Below are positions 18,056 to 27,956 of a stretch of 64,000 bases of DNA, piece after piece. Position 1 is the stretch's first letter. Each line of letters starts with the position of its first letter. Origin of the DNA: Rhodanobacter sp. DHB23 (GTDB lineage: Bacteria > Pseudomonadota > Gammaproteobacteria > Xanthomonadales > Rhodanobacteraceae); contig NZ_JACYXK010000017.1 in assembly GCF_014842975.1 (NCBI RefSeq), forward strand, positions 1 to 64,000. Direction: 5' to 3'. Position numbers and translations under genes: made by a program. The notes under the pieces were generated by a model. The model ran no database searches, was not told the origin of the DNA, and worked only from the letters and a program-made list of their open reading frames with translations.

Positions 18056-18434
18056 GCAGGCTTCAAGCCCCTCTGCTGTCGGCCTGATTGGCGTCGAGTC
18101 TCAGTCGTGCCATGTTCTGTCTCCCTCCCCTGCGTGCAGGGGAGGGCTGGGGTGGGGTCAAGCGCTTGCGAAAGCCATCCATGAGCGTCTTTCGCAAGGT
18201 TTCACCCCCTCCCAACCTCCCCCTGCAAGCAGGGGGTGGAGCAAATCGGCTCACCGCTGGGACTCTACGCTGATCAGGTTCTGGAGGGAGAAGGGTTGGA
18301 GTGAGGGTCCGGGCGGAGCGCACCACCGACTCGACCGGAAAGCTCCATCGCCCCGCTCCGCCCGCACCCTCATCCGCCCCTGCGGGGCACCTTCTCCCGG
18401 CGGGAGCAGGGAAACACCTGGAACGGAGCCTGTG
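18056..18434. repeat. Repeat-filled gap between ettA and pyrF
   Basis: Two elements occupy this 379-bp gap. At 18118-18241 an inverted pair is built on CCTCCCCTGCGTGCAGGGGA and CCTCCCCCTGCAAGCAGGGG, with complementary GCGAAAG / CTTTCGC inner arms. At 18275-18417 there is a CTCTCCC/GGGAGAG-family copy with GGTCCGGGCGGAGCG and CGCTCCGCCCG arms. I see no gene here. Confidence 0.8.
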
Positions 18435-19253
18435 ATGCACTTCATGCAATCCCTGCAAAACGCATGGAACCGCAACCAGTCGCTGGTCTGCGTCGGCCTC
18501 GACCCGGAACCCGCGAAATTCCCCGCGCACCTGAAGGGCCATCCTGACGCGGTCTTCGAGTTCTGCCGCGCCATCGTCGACGCCACCGCCGACCTCGTCT
18601 GCACCTACAAGCCGCAGATCGCGCACTTCGCCGCGCTGCGCGCCGAGGAAGCGCTGGAGCGCCTGATCGCGCACATCCACGACAAGCACCCCGGCGTGCC
18701 GGTGATCCTCGACGCCAAGCGCGGCGACATCGGCAGCACCGCGCAGCACTACGCCAGCGAGGCGTTCGAGCGCTACCGCGCGGACGCGGTGACGCTGAAC
18801 CCCTACCTGGGCCGCGACTCCATCGCGCCCTTCCTCGACCGCGCCGACAAGGGCGTGATCCTGCTCTGCCGCACCTCCAACCCCGGCGGCGCCGACTTCC
18901 AGGCGCTGGACTGCGGCGGCGCCCCGCTCTACCTGCGCGTGGCCGAAACCATCGCCCGCGACTGGAACGCCAACGGCAACTGCGCCCTGGTCACCGGCGC
19001 CACCTGGCCGGAGGAACTGGGCCGGGTACGCGGCGTGGTGGGCGACATGCCCCTGCTGGTGCCCGGCATCGGCGCGCAGGGCGGCGACCTGGAAGCCGTG
19101 CTCAGGCACGGCCTCACCGCCGGCGGCGACGGCCTGATGATCTCCTCCTCGCGCGCCATCCTCTACGCCGGCAACGGCGAGGACTTCGCGCAGGCCGCGC
19201 GCGCCGCCGCGCAGGCGCTGCGCGACGACATCAACCGGCACCGCCACGCCTGA
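18435..19253 (+). CDS. pyrF: Orotidine-5'-phosphate decarboxylase (long type)
   Basis: This 272-residue barrel enzyme makes UMP from OMP, the last step of de novo pyrimidine synthesis. The catalytic DAKRGDIGS motif lies near residues 93-101. The phosphate-binding end of the barrel ([12 protein letters not shown]) and an SSSRAI segment near the C-terminus match the longer, subgroup-2 form. I use the ATG at 18435, which has GGAG 6 nt upstream; a GTG one codon earlier is possible. Confidence 0.95.
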   Translation: MHFMQSLQNAWNRNQSLVCVGLDPEPAKFPAHLKGHPDAVFEFCRAIVDATADLVCTYKPQIAHFAALRAEEALERLIAHIHDKHPGVPVILDAKRGDIGSTAQHYASEAFERYRADAVTLNPYLGRDSIAPFLDRADKGVILLCRTSNPGGADFQALDCGGAPLYLRVAETIARDWNANGNCALVTGATWPEELGRVRGVVGDMPLLVPGIGAQGGDLEAVLRHGLTAGGDGLMISSSRAILYAGNGEDFAQAARAAAQALRDDINRHRHA

Positions 19254-19263
19254 TTGCGCCTCC

Positions 19264-19342
19264 GTAGGAGCGCACCCTGTGCGCGATGGCTCTGGCGCTT
19301 CGATCAGAGCGAAAAGCAATCGCGCACAGGGTGCGCTCCTAC
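19264..19342. repeat. REP-like palindrome, copy 5 (pyrF / SpoU gene gap)
   Basis: The ends are GTAGGAGCGCACCCTGTGCG and the exact complement ending GCGCTCCTAC, with a variable loop (GCGCTTCGATCAGAGCG). It lies 10 bp after pyrF. Confidence 0.9.
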
Positions 19343-19367
19343 ACAACCCCACCAGCCGCCTCCAGGC

Positions 19368-19880
19368 ATGTCGAACACGCAGCTCGGCCACCGCACGCAC
19401 CAGCCCGCGCCCGCGAAGCACGCACTCTGCCTGCTGGCGCACGACGTGCGGCGACCCGCGAACGTGGGCGGCCTGTTCCGTCTCGCCGACGCGCTGGGCA
19501 TCGAGAAGATCTTCCTGACCGGCGGCTCCTGCACGCCGGCGCACCCGAAGGCACGCAAGGCCGCGCGCACCACCGAGCAACGCGTGCCGTTCGAGCAGGC
19601 CGACGATCCGCTGCCGGTCGTGGCCGCGCTGAAGCAGGCCGGCTACCGCATCGTCAGCCTGGAAATCAGTTCGACCAGCATCGACCTCGCCAAGCTCGCC
19701 ATCGCGCCCGGCGAGCGCATCTGCCTGGTCCTCGGCAACGAGAGCGCCGGCGTCTGCCAGTCGCTGCTGGACGCCTCGGACGCCACCGTGCACATCCCGA
19801 TGCGCGGCGGTAATTCCTCGATGAACGTCGCCAGCGCCTGTGCCATCGCCACTTACGTCATCGCGCGAAAGCTGGAATGA
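19368..19880 (+). CDS. SpoU/TrmH-family RNA 2'-O-methyltransferase
   Basis: This 170-residue SPOUT methyltransferase uses S-adenosylmethionine to methylate a ribose in rRNA or tRNA. The three family motifs are present: motif 1 NVGGLFRLADALG (~35-47), motif 2 LVLGNESAGV (~123-132) and motif 3 MRGGNSSMNVASACAIATY (~145-163). It lacks the N-terminal substrate-binding domain of RlmB, so it resembles short TrmL- or TrmH-like members; the target is not certain. The start at 19368 excludes the upstream frame, which is REP DNA. Confidence 0.88.
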   Translation: MSNTQLGHRTHQPAPAKHALCLLAHDVRRPANVGGLFRLADALGIEKIFLTGGSCTPAHPKARKAARTTEQRVPFEQADDPLPVVAALKQAGYRIVSLEISSTSIDLAKLAIAPGERICLVLGNESAGVCQSLLDASDATVHIPMRGGNSSMNVASACAIATYVIARKLE

Positions 19881-19943
19881 TCCCCGGAGGAAGCGTCGCC
19901 ACGGCACCTGGCTGAAGTCGCCACCCCGCATCGAGGTCCACTC

Positions 19944-20360
19944 ATGCGTACCAACCGATCCGTCCCCAACGCCACCATCATCCCCGTGCTCGGCTATGCC
20001 GACGTGCACGAGGCCGCCGACTGGCTGTGCCGGGCTTTCGGGCTCCGTACCAAGCTGCGCATCGGCGACCATCGCATCCAGCTTGTCTACGGTGACGGCG
20101 CGATGGTGGCCAGCGATGCCGGCCCGGAAAGCGACGAACGGCCGCCGCGGCAATCCGTGATGGTGCGGGTGGAAGATGCCGACGCACATCATGCGCATGC
20201 CGTCGCCGCGGGGGCGCGCATCGTCCGCGAGCCGGCCAGCTGGCCCTTTGGCGAACGCCAGTATTCGGCCATGGACATCGGCGGCCACCTGTGGACGTTC
20301 ACGCAGACGGTGGCCGATGTGGATCCCGCCGACTGGGGCGGCGAGCTGGTCGAACCCTGA
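19944..20360 (+). CDS. VOC-superfamily (glyoxalase/dioxygenase-fold) protein
   Basis: This 138-residue single-domain protein has the beta-alpha-beta-beta-beta modules of the vicinal oxygen chelate fold: [19 protein letters not shown] at the start and [20 protein letters not shown] with DIGGHLWTF at the end. The final E/H positions are like those of PhnB- or bleomycin-resistance-like members. The substrate is unknown. It stands alone between the SpoU gene and valS. Confidence 0.8.
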   Translation: MRTNRSVPNATIIPVLGYADVHEAADWLCRAFGLRTKLRIGDHRIQLVYGDGAMVASDAGPESDERPPRQSVMVRVEDADAHHAHAVAAGARIVREPASWPFGERQYSAMDIGGHLWTFTQTVADVDPADWGGELVEP

Positions 20361-20488
20361 GCCATGGCCGCCTGGCGGCTGGGTTGCCGGCGGCATCGGC
20401 GTTTTGTCAGCCCTGCCCCCGCCCCGTACAATTCATGGCTTTGACGCCAGATTTCGCACCCGGCCGGTGCGTGCCAACGCGAGTCCCC

Positions 20489-23455
20489 ATGGAAAAGAGC
20501 TTCGAACCCGCCCAGATCGAGTCGACGTGGTACGCCCGCTGGGAAGCCAGCGGCGCGTTCAAGCCGGGCGGCCCGGGCGAGCCCTACTGCATCCTGCTGC
20601 CGCCGCCCAACGTCACCGGCACGCTGCACATGGGCCACGCGTTCCAGCAGACCGTGATGGACATGCTGGTGCGCCACCAGCGCATGCGCGGCATGAACGT
20701 GCTGTGGCAGGTGGGCACCGACCATGCCGGCATCGCCACGCAGAAGATCGTGGAAAACCAGCTCGCCGCGCAGGGCAAGACGCGCCACGACCTCGGCCGC
20801 GAGCCGTTCGTGGAGCGCGTGTGGCAGTGGAAGGAGGAATCCGGCTCCACCATCACCCACCAGATGCGCCGCATCGGCGCCGCCGCCGACTGGTCGCGCG
20901 AGCGCTTCACCATGGACGAGGGCCTGTCCGCCGCGGTGCGCAAGGTGTTCGTGGAGTGGTATCGCGCCGGGCTGATCTACCGCGGCAACCGCCTGGTGAA
21001 CTGGGACCCGGCGCTGGGCACCGCCGTCTCCGACCTCGAAGTGAACAATGTGGAGCGTGACGGCCACATGTGGTCGATCCGCTATCCGGTCACCGGCAGC
21101 GACGAAAGCATCGTCGTCGCCACCACCCGTCCGGAAACCATGCTGGGCGACGTCGCCGTGGCCGTGCATCCGGAGGACGAGCGCTACGCGCACCTCGTCG
21201 GCAGGACGCTCACGCTGCCGCTGTCGAACCGCCAGATCCCGGTGATCGCCGACGACTACGTGGACCGCGAATTCGGCACCGGCTGCGTGAAGATCACCCC
21301 GGCGCACGACTTCAACGACTACGCCATCGGCCAGCGCCACAAGCTGGCGCCGATCACCATCTTCACGCTGGACGCCAAGGTCAACGACAACGCGCCGGAG
21401 GCCTACCGCGGCCTCGACCGCTACGACGCCCGCAAGCGCGTGCTGGCCGACCTGGAAGCCGCCGGCCTGCTGGTCGAGACCAGGGCGCACAAGCTGCAGG
21501 TGCCGGTGAGCCAACGCTCGGACGCGGTGATCGAGCCCATGCTCACCGACCAGTGGTTCGTCGACCTCACCTCGGACGTCCAGGCGGACGGCCGTCCGGG
21601 CGGCCGCAAGGCGATCACCGAACCCGCGCTGGACGCCGTGCGTTCCGGCGAGATCAGGTTCGTGCCCGAGAACTGGACCACCACCTACACGCAATGGCTG
21701 GACAACATCCAGGACTGGTGCATCAGCCGCCAGCTCTGGTGGGGCCACCGCATCCCGGCGTGGTACGACGAGGCCGGCAACATCTTCGTGGGCGAGGACG
21801 AGGCCGACGCGCGCGCACATGCCGCCGTTCCACCGGTGGGCGCACTGAAGCAGGACGAGGACGTGCTCGACACCTGGTTCTCCTCCGCGCTGTGGCCGTT
21901 CTCCACGCTGGGCTGGCCGGCCGATGGCCCGGTCAAGAACGAGCGCGGCGAAGTCGTCGCCGACTGGCAGGCCGACAAGATCTTCCTGCCCAGCGCAGTG
22001 CTGGTCACCGGCTTCGACATCATCTTCTTCTGGGTCGCGCGCATGGTGATGGCGACCAGGTACTTCACCGGCCAGGTGCCGTTCCGCGAGGTGTACATCA
22101 ACGCCATCGTGCGCGACGCCGAAGGCCAGAAGATGTCCAAGTCCAAGGGCAACACGCTGGACCCGCTGGACCTGATCGACGGCATCGCGCTGGAACCGCT
22201 GGTGGAGAAATCCACCCGGTCGCTGCTGATCCCGCAGGTGCGCGAGAAGGTGGAGAAGCGCATCCGCAAGGAATACCCCGAAGGCATCAAGGCGATCGGC
22301 ACCGATGCGCTGCGCTTCACCTTCGCCGCGCTGGCCAGCTACAGCCGCACCATCAACTTCGACATCAAGCGCGCCGAAGGCTACAAGGCGTTCTGCAACA
22401 AGCTGTGGAACGCCGCGCGCTTCGTGCTGATGAACGTCTCCCCTCTCCCTGCGGGAGAGGGTGGCGCGGATGCGCCGGGAGAGGGTTCGGGCGGAGCGCG
22501 AGCTCCCGGCACGGCCGAACCCTCACCCCAACCCCTCTCCCGGGGGGAGAGGGGCTTGGCACCGGCCACCGAGGCCGAACGCTGGATCCTGACGCGCCTC
22601 GGGCAGACGCTGGCGGAAGCGGAGCAGCACTTCGCCTCGTACCGCTTCGACCACTTGGCGCAGGCGCTCTACGAGTTCGTGTGGAACGAGTACTGCGACT
22701 GGTTCCTCGAACTGTCGAAGCCCGCATTGAATGGCGATGACGCCGAAGCCGCCGCCTCCACCCGCCACACCCTGCTGGTGGTGCTGGAAGCGGTGCTGCG
22801 CGCGCTGCATCCAGTGATCCCCTTCATCACCGAGGAGATCTATCAAGAAGTTTCGCATGCACTTGTGCGCTCCTCCATGAGCGCAAAGAACAAACCGGCA
22901 TCCCTGCCGGACTCTTCAACGAAGAGCATTCTGCAATGCGCGTATCCGCAGGCGTCGGACTTCACGGCCGACGACGCGGCCACCGCCGAGATCGAGTGGT
23001 TCAAGGCGGTGCTCTCGGGCGTCCGCAGGATCCGCTCTGAGATGAACATCGCGCCGGGCAAGACCATCCCGCTGCTGCTCGCCGGCGGCGAGGCCGCGGA
23101 TCGCGCGCGCGCCGCGAAGTTCGCCGCGCAGATCGCCTTCCTCGCCCGCACCGAATCTCCCGCCTGGATAGCGCCCGACGCGGATGAACCCGCCGCCGCC
23201 GCCGCCGTGGTCGGCTCGCTGCGCGTGCTGATCCCGCTGGCCGGCCTGATCGACCTGGGCGCGGAAAAGGCCCGCCTCGCCAAGGAGATCGCCCGCGTCG
23301 AAGGCGAGATCAGGAAGTGCGAAGGCAAGCTAGGCAACGCGAACTTCGTCGCCAACGCGCCAGCGGAAGTGGTGGCGCAGGAGCGCCAGCGCATCGTGGA
23401 CTGGAACACCCAGCTCGCGGCGATGCGCGAGCAGGCGGAGAAGCTGGCCGGCTGA
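20489..23455 (+). CDS. valS: Valyl-tRNA synthetase
   Basis: This 988-residue class I synthetase charges tRNA-Val. The HIGH motif appears as HMGH near residue 47 ([13 protein letters not shown]) and KMSKS near 548. The CP1 editing domain, anticodon-binding domain and C-terminal coiled coil (about 920-988) follow. Two inserts are unusual. Residues ~651-690, between FVLMN and ERWILTRL, are encoded by a complete CTCTCCC/GGGAGAG repeat element in frame. Residues ~789-818, after ITEEIYQEV, are about 15 longer than in E. coli ValRS and also encode hairpin-forming DNA. The start is MEKSFEPAQ at 20489, not the longer frame. Confidence 0.97.
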   Translation: MEKSFEPAQIESTWYARWEASGAFKPGGPGEPYCILLPPPNVTGTLHMGHAFQQTVMDMLVRHQRMRGMNVLWQVGTDHAGIATQKIVENQLAAQGKTRHDLGREPFVERVWQWKEESGSTITHQMRRIGAAADWSRERFTMDEGLSAAVRKVFVEWYRAGLIYRGNRLVNWDPALGTAVSDLEVNNVERDGHMWSIRYPVTGSDESIVVATTRPETMLGDVAVAVHPEDERYAHLVGRTLTLPLSNRQIPVIADDYVDREFGTGCVKITPAHDFNDYAIGQRHKLAPITIFTLDAKVNDNAPEAYRGLDRYDARKRVLADLEAAGLLVETRAHKLQVPVSQRSDAVIEPMLTDQWFVDLTSDVQADGRPGGRKAITEPALDAVRSGEIRFVPENWTTTYTQWLDNIQDWCISRQLWWGHRIPAWYDEAGNIFVGEDEADARAHAAVPPVGALKQDEDVLDTWFSSALWPFSTLGWPADGPVKNERGEVVADWQADKIFLPSAVLVTGFDIIFFWVARMVMATRYFTGQVPFREVYINAIVRDAEGQKMSKSKGNTLDPLDLIDGIALEPLVEKSTRSLLIPQVREKVEKRIRKEYPEGIKAIGTDALRFTFAALASYSRTINFDIKRAEGYKAFCNKLWNAARFVLMNVSPLPAGEGGADAPGEGSGGARAPGTAEPSPQPLSRGERGLAPATEAERWILTRLGQTLAEAEQHFASYRFDHLAQALYEFVWNEYCDWFLELSKPALNGDDAEAAASTRHTLLVVLEAVLRALHPVIPFITEEIYQEVSHALVRSSMSAKNKPASLPDSSTKSILQCAYPQASDFTADDAATAEIEWFKAVLSGVRRIRSEMNIAPGKTIPLLLAGGEAADRARAAKFAAQIAFLARTESPAWIAPDADEPAAAAAVVGSLRVLIPLAGLIDLGAEKARLAKEIARVEGEIRKCEGKLGNANFVANAPAEVVAQERQRIVDWNTQLAAMREQAEKLAG
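22439..22554. repeat. CTCTCCC/GGGAGAG repeat element inserted in frame in valS
   Basis: The block starts TCCCCTCTCCCTGCGGGAGA, contains GAGGGTTCGGGCGGAGCG with its complement CGGCCGAACCCTC, and ends CCTCTCCCGGGGGGAGAGG. This is the same three-part architecture as the intergenic copy at 10908-11020. It encodes a Gly/Pro/Ala-rich stretch with no stop codon, between the catalytic and anticodon-binding parts of ValRS. Confidence 0.9.
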
Positions 23456-23466
23456 ATCCACCGCGC

Positions 23467-23544
23467 GCAGGAGCGCGCCCTGTGCGCGATGGCTCTGACG
23501 CCCGTTCGGAGCCAAGAGCATTCGCGCACAGGGTGCGCTCCTGC
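23467..23544. repeat. REP-like palindrome, copy 6, between convergent valS and rimI
   Basis: It runs from GCAGGAGCGCGCCCTGTGCG to GGGTGCGCTCCTGC. It lies 11 bp beyond the valS stop and 11 bp before the rimI stop, so a single hairpin separates convergent genes. Confidence 0.9.
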
Positions 23545-23555
23545 CGCGACGCGGC

Positions 23556-24035
23556 CTAGGTGCGCGATCCGGCCATATCGGGCAACTCCATCACGATCGC
23601 ATCCTCCCGCCCATCCTTCGCGGGGTAGTAGCGCGGCCTGCGGCCGATCTCGCGAAAGCCCACCGATTCGTACAGCGCCTTGGCCAACGGATTCGAGGGC
23701 CGCACCTCCAGGAACACGCGCTGCGCACCGCTCCAGCGCGACACGTCCAGCAACCGCCCCAGCAGGTGGCGCCCCAGGCCAAGCCCCCGGTGCACGGGAG
23801 CGATGCAGATATTGAGCACGTGCGCCTCGCCCGCGCCCACCGAGAGGACACCGTAGCCGGCCACCTCCTCGTCGATGCACAGCACCCAGCACGGGTGCCC
23901 CGCCCTGAGGCAGTCGGCGAAGATGCCGCGCGTCCACGGGAAATCGTAGGAGGCCTGCTCCACCGCCGCGACCGCATCGAGGTCGTCCATGCGCATCAGG
24001 CGCATGTGGCTGGCCGGCCTGGCCACCGCGACCAT
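23556..24035 (-). CDS. rimI: Ribosomal-protein S18 alanine N-acetyltransferase
   Basis: This 159-residue GNAT enzyme has the acetyl-CoA-binding segment LNICIAPVHRGLGLGRHLL (motif A, R/Q-x-x-G-x-G/A form) and the RimI-like FLEVRPSNPLAKALYESVGF stretch. In E. coli it acetylates the N-terminus of ribosomal protein S18. I start at ATG 24035, 8 bp after the preceding gene's stop; 24059 and 24008 are alternatives. It is the last gene of the pssA-holD-like-rimI run. Confidence 0.9.
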   Translation of the reverse strand: MVAVARPASHMRLMRMDDLDAVAAVEQASYDFPWTRGIFADCLRAGHPCWVLCIDEEVAGYGVLSVGAGEAHVLNICIAPVHRGLGLGRHLLGRLLDVSRWSGAQRVFLEVRPSNPLAKALYESVGFREIGRRPRYYPAKDGREDAIVMELPDMAGSRT

Positions 24036-24042
24036 CGCGCGC

Positions 24043-24510
24043 CTACTGCCCCGTCGCAAGACCGCGGCGCAGGGTGCGCAACGCGATCCACAAGCGCCGC
24101 TTGGCCGCGGCGTCGCCCAGCAGCCGTGCCGGCTCGTCCACCAGCACGATCTGCGCTTGCGACGTCACCTGCATCGGCAGGCTGCGGCCCAGCGCGTGCG
24201 CCTGTGCCTCGCCGCAGGCCAGGTAGGCCCGGGCCTGCGGCACGTCGACCTCCGCCGCCCCGGGCTGCACCCGCACGCGCGCGGCGCGCGCCAATGCCGC
24301 GCCGCCACTGGTCAGGGCACGGCCCAGCAGGTCCAGTTCGCGCGCCTCGCAGGCCGCCGGCAGCAGCACTACGCACTCGGCGCCGGCGACGGCCATCGGC
24401 GGTGCCTCGTCCGCCACGGCCGGCGCCTCACCATCGACTGGCTGCCGGCGCTGCCAGGGCTCCAGCCCCAGCGCGCGCAGCACGCGCCCGCGGTGCGCGA
24501 CGGCGGACAT
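24043..24510 (-). CDS. holD: Probable DNA polymerase III psi subunit (HolD-like)
   Basis: This 155-residue protein has no strong family motif, but its layout resembles E. coli HolD: an N-terminal R-x-L-x-x-LGLEPW-x-R segment, a central strand-helix unit with a short hydrophobic strand (CVVLLPAA), and a C-terminal A-x-x-R-x-LWIALRTL helix. In E. coli holD lies immediately upstream of and overlaps rimI, the same arrangement as here. The psi subunit links the clamp loader to chi and SSB. The start ATG shares one base with the pssA stop (TGATG). The assignment rests on context and a by-eye pattern; it could be another small protein. Confidence 0.5.
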   Translation of the reverse strand: MSAVAHRGRVLRALGLEPWQRRQPVDGEAPAVADEAPPMAVAGAECVVLLPAACEARELDLLGRALTSGGAALARAARVRVQPGAAEVDVPQARAYLACGEAQAHALGRSLPMQVTSQAQIVLVDEPARLLGDAAAKRRLWIALRTLRRGLATGQ

Positions 24511-25292
24511 CAGGCGCCCCCGCGCCGTGCGCGCCGGCGGTGCGCGGCCAGGCCCCACAGCGTCATCGCCGGGCCGGACAACAGGTAGATGCTGAAGCCG
24601 ACGAACAACACGCGCGGGGGATCGAGGTACAGCAGCACCAGGATCAGCAGCGCCGCCACGATCCAGCCGAACGGCACGTGCTGGCGGTCGCCCAGCGGCA
24701 GCGACTTGAAGCTGAAATAGCGGATGCGGCTGACCATCAGCAGGCCGGTGACCGCGGCGATCCCCGGCGTGATGAAGCACAGCTCGGCGCCCGGTATGCC
24801 GAACTTGTCCATCGTCCACACGAAGGACATGCACACCGCCGCCGCCGCCGGACTGGCCAGGCCCTGGAAATAGCGCTTGTCCGCCACGCCCGCCTGGGTG
24901 TTGAAACGCGCCAGCCGCAATGCGGCGCAGGCGGCGTAGATGAAGGCGGTGGCCCAGCCCAGCTTGCCCCACAGCGGGCCGAAGTCGCGCAGGGTGGACA
25001 GCGACCACGTGTACATCACCAGCGCCGGCGCCAGGCCGAAGCTCACCAGGTCCGACAGCGAGTCGTACTGCACGCCGAACTCGCTCTGCGTGCCGGTGAG
25101 CCGCGCCACGCGGCCGTCCAACCCGTCCAGCAGCGCGGCGACGAACACCGCCACCGCCGCGTCGGCGTAATGGCCGCCGATGCTCGCCAGGATCGCGTAG
25201 AAGCCGGCGAACATCGCCCCGGTGGTGAACAGGTTCGGCAGCAGGTAGATGCCGCGGTGCCGGGGCTGGCGGGCGGGCAGCGAGTCGCTCAT
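24510..25292 (-). CDS. pssA: CDP-diacylglycerol-serine O-phosphatidyltransferase
   Basis: This 260-residue polytopic enzyme makes phosphatidylserine, the precursor of phosphatidylethanolamine. It carries the CDP-alcohol phosphotransferase motif DGLDGRVARLTG...GVQYDSLSD (about residues 57-78), with its three or four conserved aspartates. About seven hydrophobic segments follow. The true start is MSDSLPARQP at 25292; the frame upstream of it is not conserved. It is the first gene of a three-gene run with the HolD-like gene and rimI. Confidence 0.94.
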   Translation of the reverse strand: MSDSLPARQPRHRGIYLLPNLFTTGAMFAGFYAILASIGGHYADAAVAVFVAALLDGLDGRVARLTGTQSEFGVQYDSLSDLVSFGLAPALVMYTWSLSTLRDFGPLWGKLGWATAFIYAACAALRLARFNTQAGVADKRYFQGLASPAAAAVCMSFVWTMDKFGIPGAELCFITPGIAAVTGLLMVSRIRYFSFKSLPLGDRQHVPFGWIVAALLILVLLYLDPPRVLFVGFSIYLLSGPAMTLWGLAAHRRRARRGGA

Positions 25293-25467
25293 GGAGCTAT
25301 CCGTGACAGGTTGCACGCAGTTTAGAGCCTGTTCGATGCCTTCGCATGGCCCGCGCCGGGAAGGCAGCGAGCAGGCTCCCCGCCATCGCCCGCTTGAGTC
25401 CTGGCGGCGCGGGAGTTCTACTAATGCACCTGACGGGGCGGGGAGCCCCGGTCCACCGGAGAACTCC

Positions 25468-25914
25468 ATGTCCCGTTCGCTGATCGCCGTGGCGCTGCTG
25501 CTGCTCGCCCCGCTGGCCACCGCCCAGCAAATCTACAAGTGGACCGATGCGTCGGGCACGGTGCACTACTCGCAGTCGGCGCCGGCGCAAGGCACCAAGT
25601 ACCAGCAGGTGAAGCTGGCCGGCGGGGTGGAATCCGCCAACGGCGACGCGCCGGCCGAGCAGCCGGCCACCGACAACAACACGCCCGCTCCGGCCGACAG
25701 CCCTGCTCCCGCGCCCGCGGCGCCGATGGCCGATACGCCCGACAACCGCGCCAAGCTGTGTGCCACGCTGAAGTCCAACCTCGCCGCCCTGCAGGGCAGC
25801 GGCCCGGTGGTGATGCAGCAGGGCGGCAAGCCTGCCGTGCTGGACGACGCGCAGCGCAAGCAGCAGGTCGATACCGCCAATGCGCAATACCAGCAGTATT
25901 GCTCGGGCAAATAG
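25468..25914 (+). CDS. Secreted DUF4124-domain protein
   Basis: This 148-residue protein has an N-terminal signal peptide ([20 protein letters not shown], cleavage probably after ATA) and then a DUF4124 unit with the [16 protein letters not shown] signature at about 20-35. A Pro/Ala-rich linker (about 63-90) leads to a short C-terminal helical region holding two cysteines (LCATLK; QYCSGK). Such proteins are periplasmic and of unknown function. GGAG lies 6 nt before the start. It precedes proS but is separated from it by a promoter. Confidence 0.85.
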   Translation: MSRSLIAVALLLLAPLATAQQIYKWTDASGTVHYSQSAPAQGTKYQQVKLAGGVESANGDAPAEQPATDNNTPAPADSPAPAPAAPMADTPDNRAKLCATLKSNLAALQGSGPVVMQQGGKPAVLDDAQRKQQVDTANAQYQQYCSGK

Positions 25915-25965
25915 TCGCTTCACGCGTAGCGCATAACCCGGCACATCGGAAGCGGCGCCTGTTTT

Positions 25966-26000
25966 GCGGAACCGTCGGAACGGTTCCGCACGGCTATAAT
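25966..26000 (+). promoter_or_regulatory. Promoter with overlapping palindrome upstream of proS
   Basis: A perfect -10 hexamer TATAAT lies at 25995-26000, 31 bp before the proS ATG. No clear -35 hexamer is visible. Instead the -35 region is occupied by a 24-nt inverted repeat, GCGGAACCG-TCGGAA-CGGTTCCGC (25966-25989), which could bind a regulator. The right half of this motif recurs upstream of pilC at 5714-5728. Confidence 0.6.
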
Positions 26001-26030
26001 CCGGCTCTTTCAACGCCGGAAACCGCCTGC

Positions 26031-27728
26031 ATGCGCCTCAGCCAATTCCACCTGGCCACCGTCAAGGAAGTACCCGCCGACGCCGAGGTCGCCAGCCACC
26101 GGCTGATGCTGCGCGCCGGCATGATCCGCAAGCTCGCCTCCGGCCTCTACACCTGGTCGCCGCTGGGCCTGCGCGTGCTGCGCAAGGTGGAAAACGTGGT
26201 GCGCGAGGAAATGAACCGCGCCGGCGCCATCGAGATGCTGATGCCCACGATCCAGCCGAAGGAGCTGTGGGAAGAAACCGCCCGCTGGGCGAAATTCGGT
26301 CCGCAGCTGCTGAAGATCAGGGACCGCAAGGAACAGGAATTCTGTTACGCGCCCACCGCCGAGGAAGTCGTCACCGATTACGCGCGCAACGAACTCAACA
26401 GCTACAAGCAACTGCCGGTCAACTTCTACCAGATCCAGACCAAGTTCCGCGACGAGATCCGCCCGCGCTTCGGCGTGATGCGCGCGCGCGAGTTCCTGAT
26501 GAAGGACGCGTATTCCTTCCATCTCGGGCAGGAATCGCTGGCCGAAACCTACCAGGCGATGTACGACGCCTATTCGCGCATTTTCACCCGGCTGGGCTTG
26601 CAGTTCCGCGCGGTACAGGCCGACACCGGCGCGATCGGCGGCAATGCCAGCCACGAATTCCAGGTGCTGGCCGATTCGGGCGAGGACGCCATCGTGTTTT
26701 CCGACGGTTCCGATTACGCGGCGAACGTGGAAAAGGCCGAGGCATTGGCGCCGGCCGTTTCGCGCCCCGCCGCCCGCGCCGAATTGCAGCGCGTCGACAC
26801 GCCCGCCCAGAAAACCATTGCCGAGGTCAGCGCATTCCTCGGCGTTTCACCCGCGCAATGCGTGAAAACCCTGCTGGTGAAAGGCCGCGACGGGCTGGTG
26901 GCGCTGTGCCTGCGCGGCGACCACGAATTGAACGAAGTGAAGGCCGGCAAGCTGGCCGAATTGGCCGACGAGGTCGAGCTCGCCAGCGAGGCGGAGATCC
27001 TCGCCGCCACCGGCACGCGCCCCGGCTTCATCGGGCCCGCCGGCCTGCCGGGAACCATCCCGGTGATCGTGGACCGCAGCGCGGCCGTGCTGGCCGATTT
27101 CGTCTGCGGCGGCAATGCCGACGGCACCCACCATGCCGGCGCCAACTGGGAGCGCGACGCGCGCATCACGCGCGTCGAGGACATCCGCCAGGTGGTCGAG
27201 GGCGATCCCTCGCCCGACGGCAAGGGCACGCTGCGCCTGGCCCGCGGCATCGAGGTGGGCCACGTGTTCCAGCTCGGCAGCAAGTACGCCGAGGCGCTGG
27301 GCGCCACCGTGCTGGACGACCAGGGCAAGGCCCAGGTGATGATGATGGGCTGCTACGGCATCGGCATCAGCCGCATCGTGGCCGCCGCCATCGAGCAGCG
27401 CCACGACGAGGCCGGCATCGTCTGGCCGGAGGCGATGGCGCCGTGGCGCATGGCGGTGTGCGTGATCAATCCCAAGGGCAACCCGGAGATCGCCGCCGCG
27501 GGCGAATCGCTGTACCAGGAGCTCGCCGCGCGCGGCATCGAGACGGTGCTGGACGACCGCGGCCTGCGCCCCGGCGCGATGTTCGCCGACATGGAACTGA
27601 TCGGCATTCCGCACCGCGTGGTGGTCAGCGAACGCGGCCTCGCCGCCGGCACGCTGGAATACCGCGCGCGCCACGAAGCGGAAAGCCGCGCCGTAACGCG
27701 CGACGAATTGCTGGGAATGCTCGACTGA
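26031..27728 (+). CDS. proS: Prolyl-tRNA synthetase (bacterial type)
   Basis: This 565-residue class II synthetase charges tRNA-Pro. Motif 2 (the [21 protein letters not shown] region near 140-160) and motif 3 ([10 protein letters not shown], about 442-451) are visible. Between them sits an INS editing domain (about 230-390) with the CVKTLLVKG segment that deacylates Ala-tRNA-Pro. The anticodon-binding domain occupies the C-terminal ~100 residues. The start is ATG 26031 ([10 protein letters not shown]), fitting the family. A strong intrinsic terminator follows at 27751. Confidence 0.97.
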   Translation: MRLSQFHLATVKEVPADAEVASHRLMLRAGMIRKLASGLYTWSPLGLRVLRKVENVVREEMNRAGAIEMLMPTIQPKELWEETARWAKFGPQLLKIRDRKEQEFCYAPTAEEVVTDYARNELNSYKQLPVNFYQIQTKFRDEIRPRFGVMRAREFLMKDAYSFHLGQESLAETYQAMYDAYSRIFTRLGLQFRAVQADTGAIGGNASHEFQVLADSGEDAIVFSDGSDYAANVEKAEALAPAVSRPAARAELQRVDTPAQKTIAEVSAFLGVSPAQCVKTLLVKGRDGLVALCLRGDHELNEVKAGKLAELADEVELASEAEILAATGTRPGFIGPAGLPGTIPVIVDRSAAVLADFVCGGNADGTHHAGANWERDARITRVEDIRQVVEGDPSPDGKGTLRLARGIEVGHVFQLGSKYAEALGATVLDDQGKAQVMMMGCYGIGISRIVAAAIEQRHDEAGIVWPEAMAPWRMAVCVINPKGNPEIAAAGESLYQELAARGIETVLDDRGLRPGAMFADMELIGIPHRVVVSERGLAAGTLEYRARHEAESRAVTRDELLGMLD

Positions 27729-27750
27729 AAACGGTTTCAAATGCAACGAC

Positions 27751-27780
27751 AAACGGCCGCCTCGCGCGGCCGTTTGCTTT
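27751..27780 (+). terminator. Intrinsic terminator after proS
   Basis: A perfect 10-bp stem AAACGGCCGC / GCGGCCGTTT with a 5-nt loop is followed by a short T run (GCTTT), 22 bp after the proS stop. Confidence 0.85.
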
Positions 27781-27956
27781 CGTGCCCGCGCCACGGATTA
27801 TCCCGGCTAATTGCCTAAATGCGCGCAACGGCCAATTCGCGACGCCATGTCTTTTGCAAAATGGCATTTATTCGGGTAAAAATGGCGACCGCACCGGCAA
27901 TGCCCGTCTGCGCGCATCCGGATCGCATTAAATCCATCCTGTCACTGGAGTCTCCG

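Noticed and set aside
18063-20396. Minus-strand open frame of about 777 codons across pyrF and the SpoU gene
   Set aside because: It crosses two repeats and two genuine genes, and the product is low in complexity with no recognisable domain.
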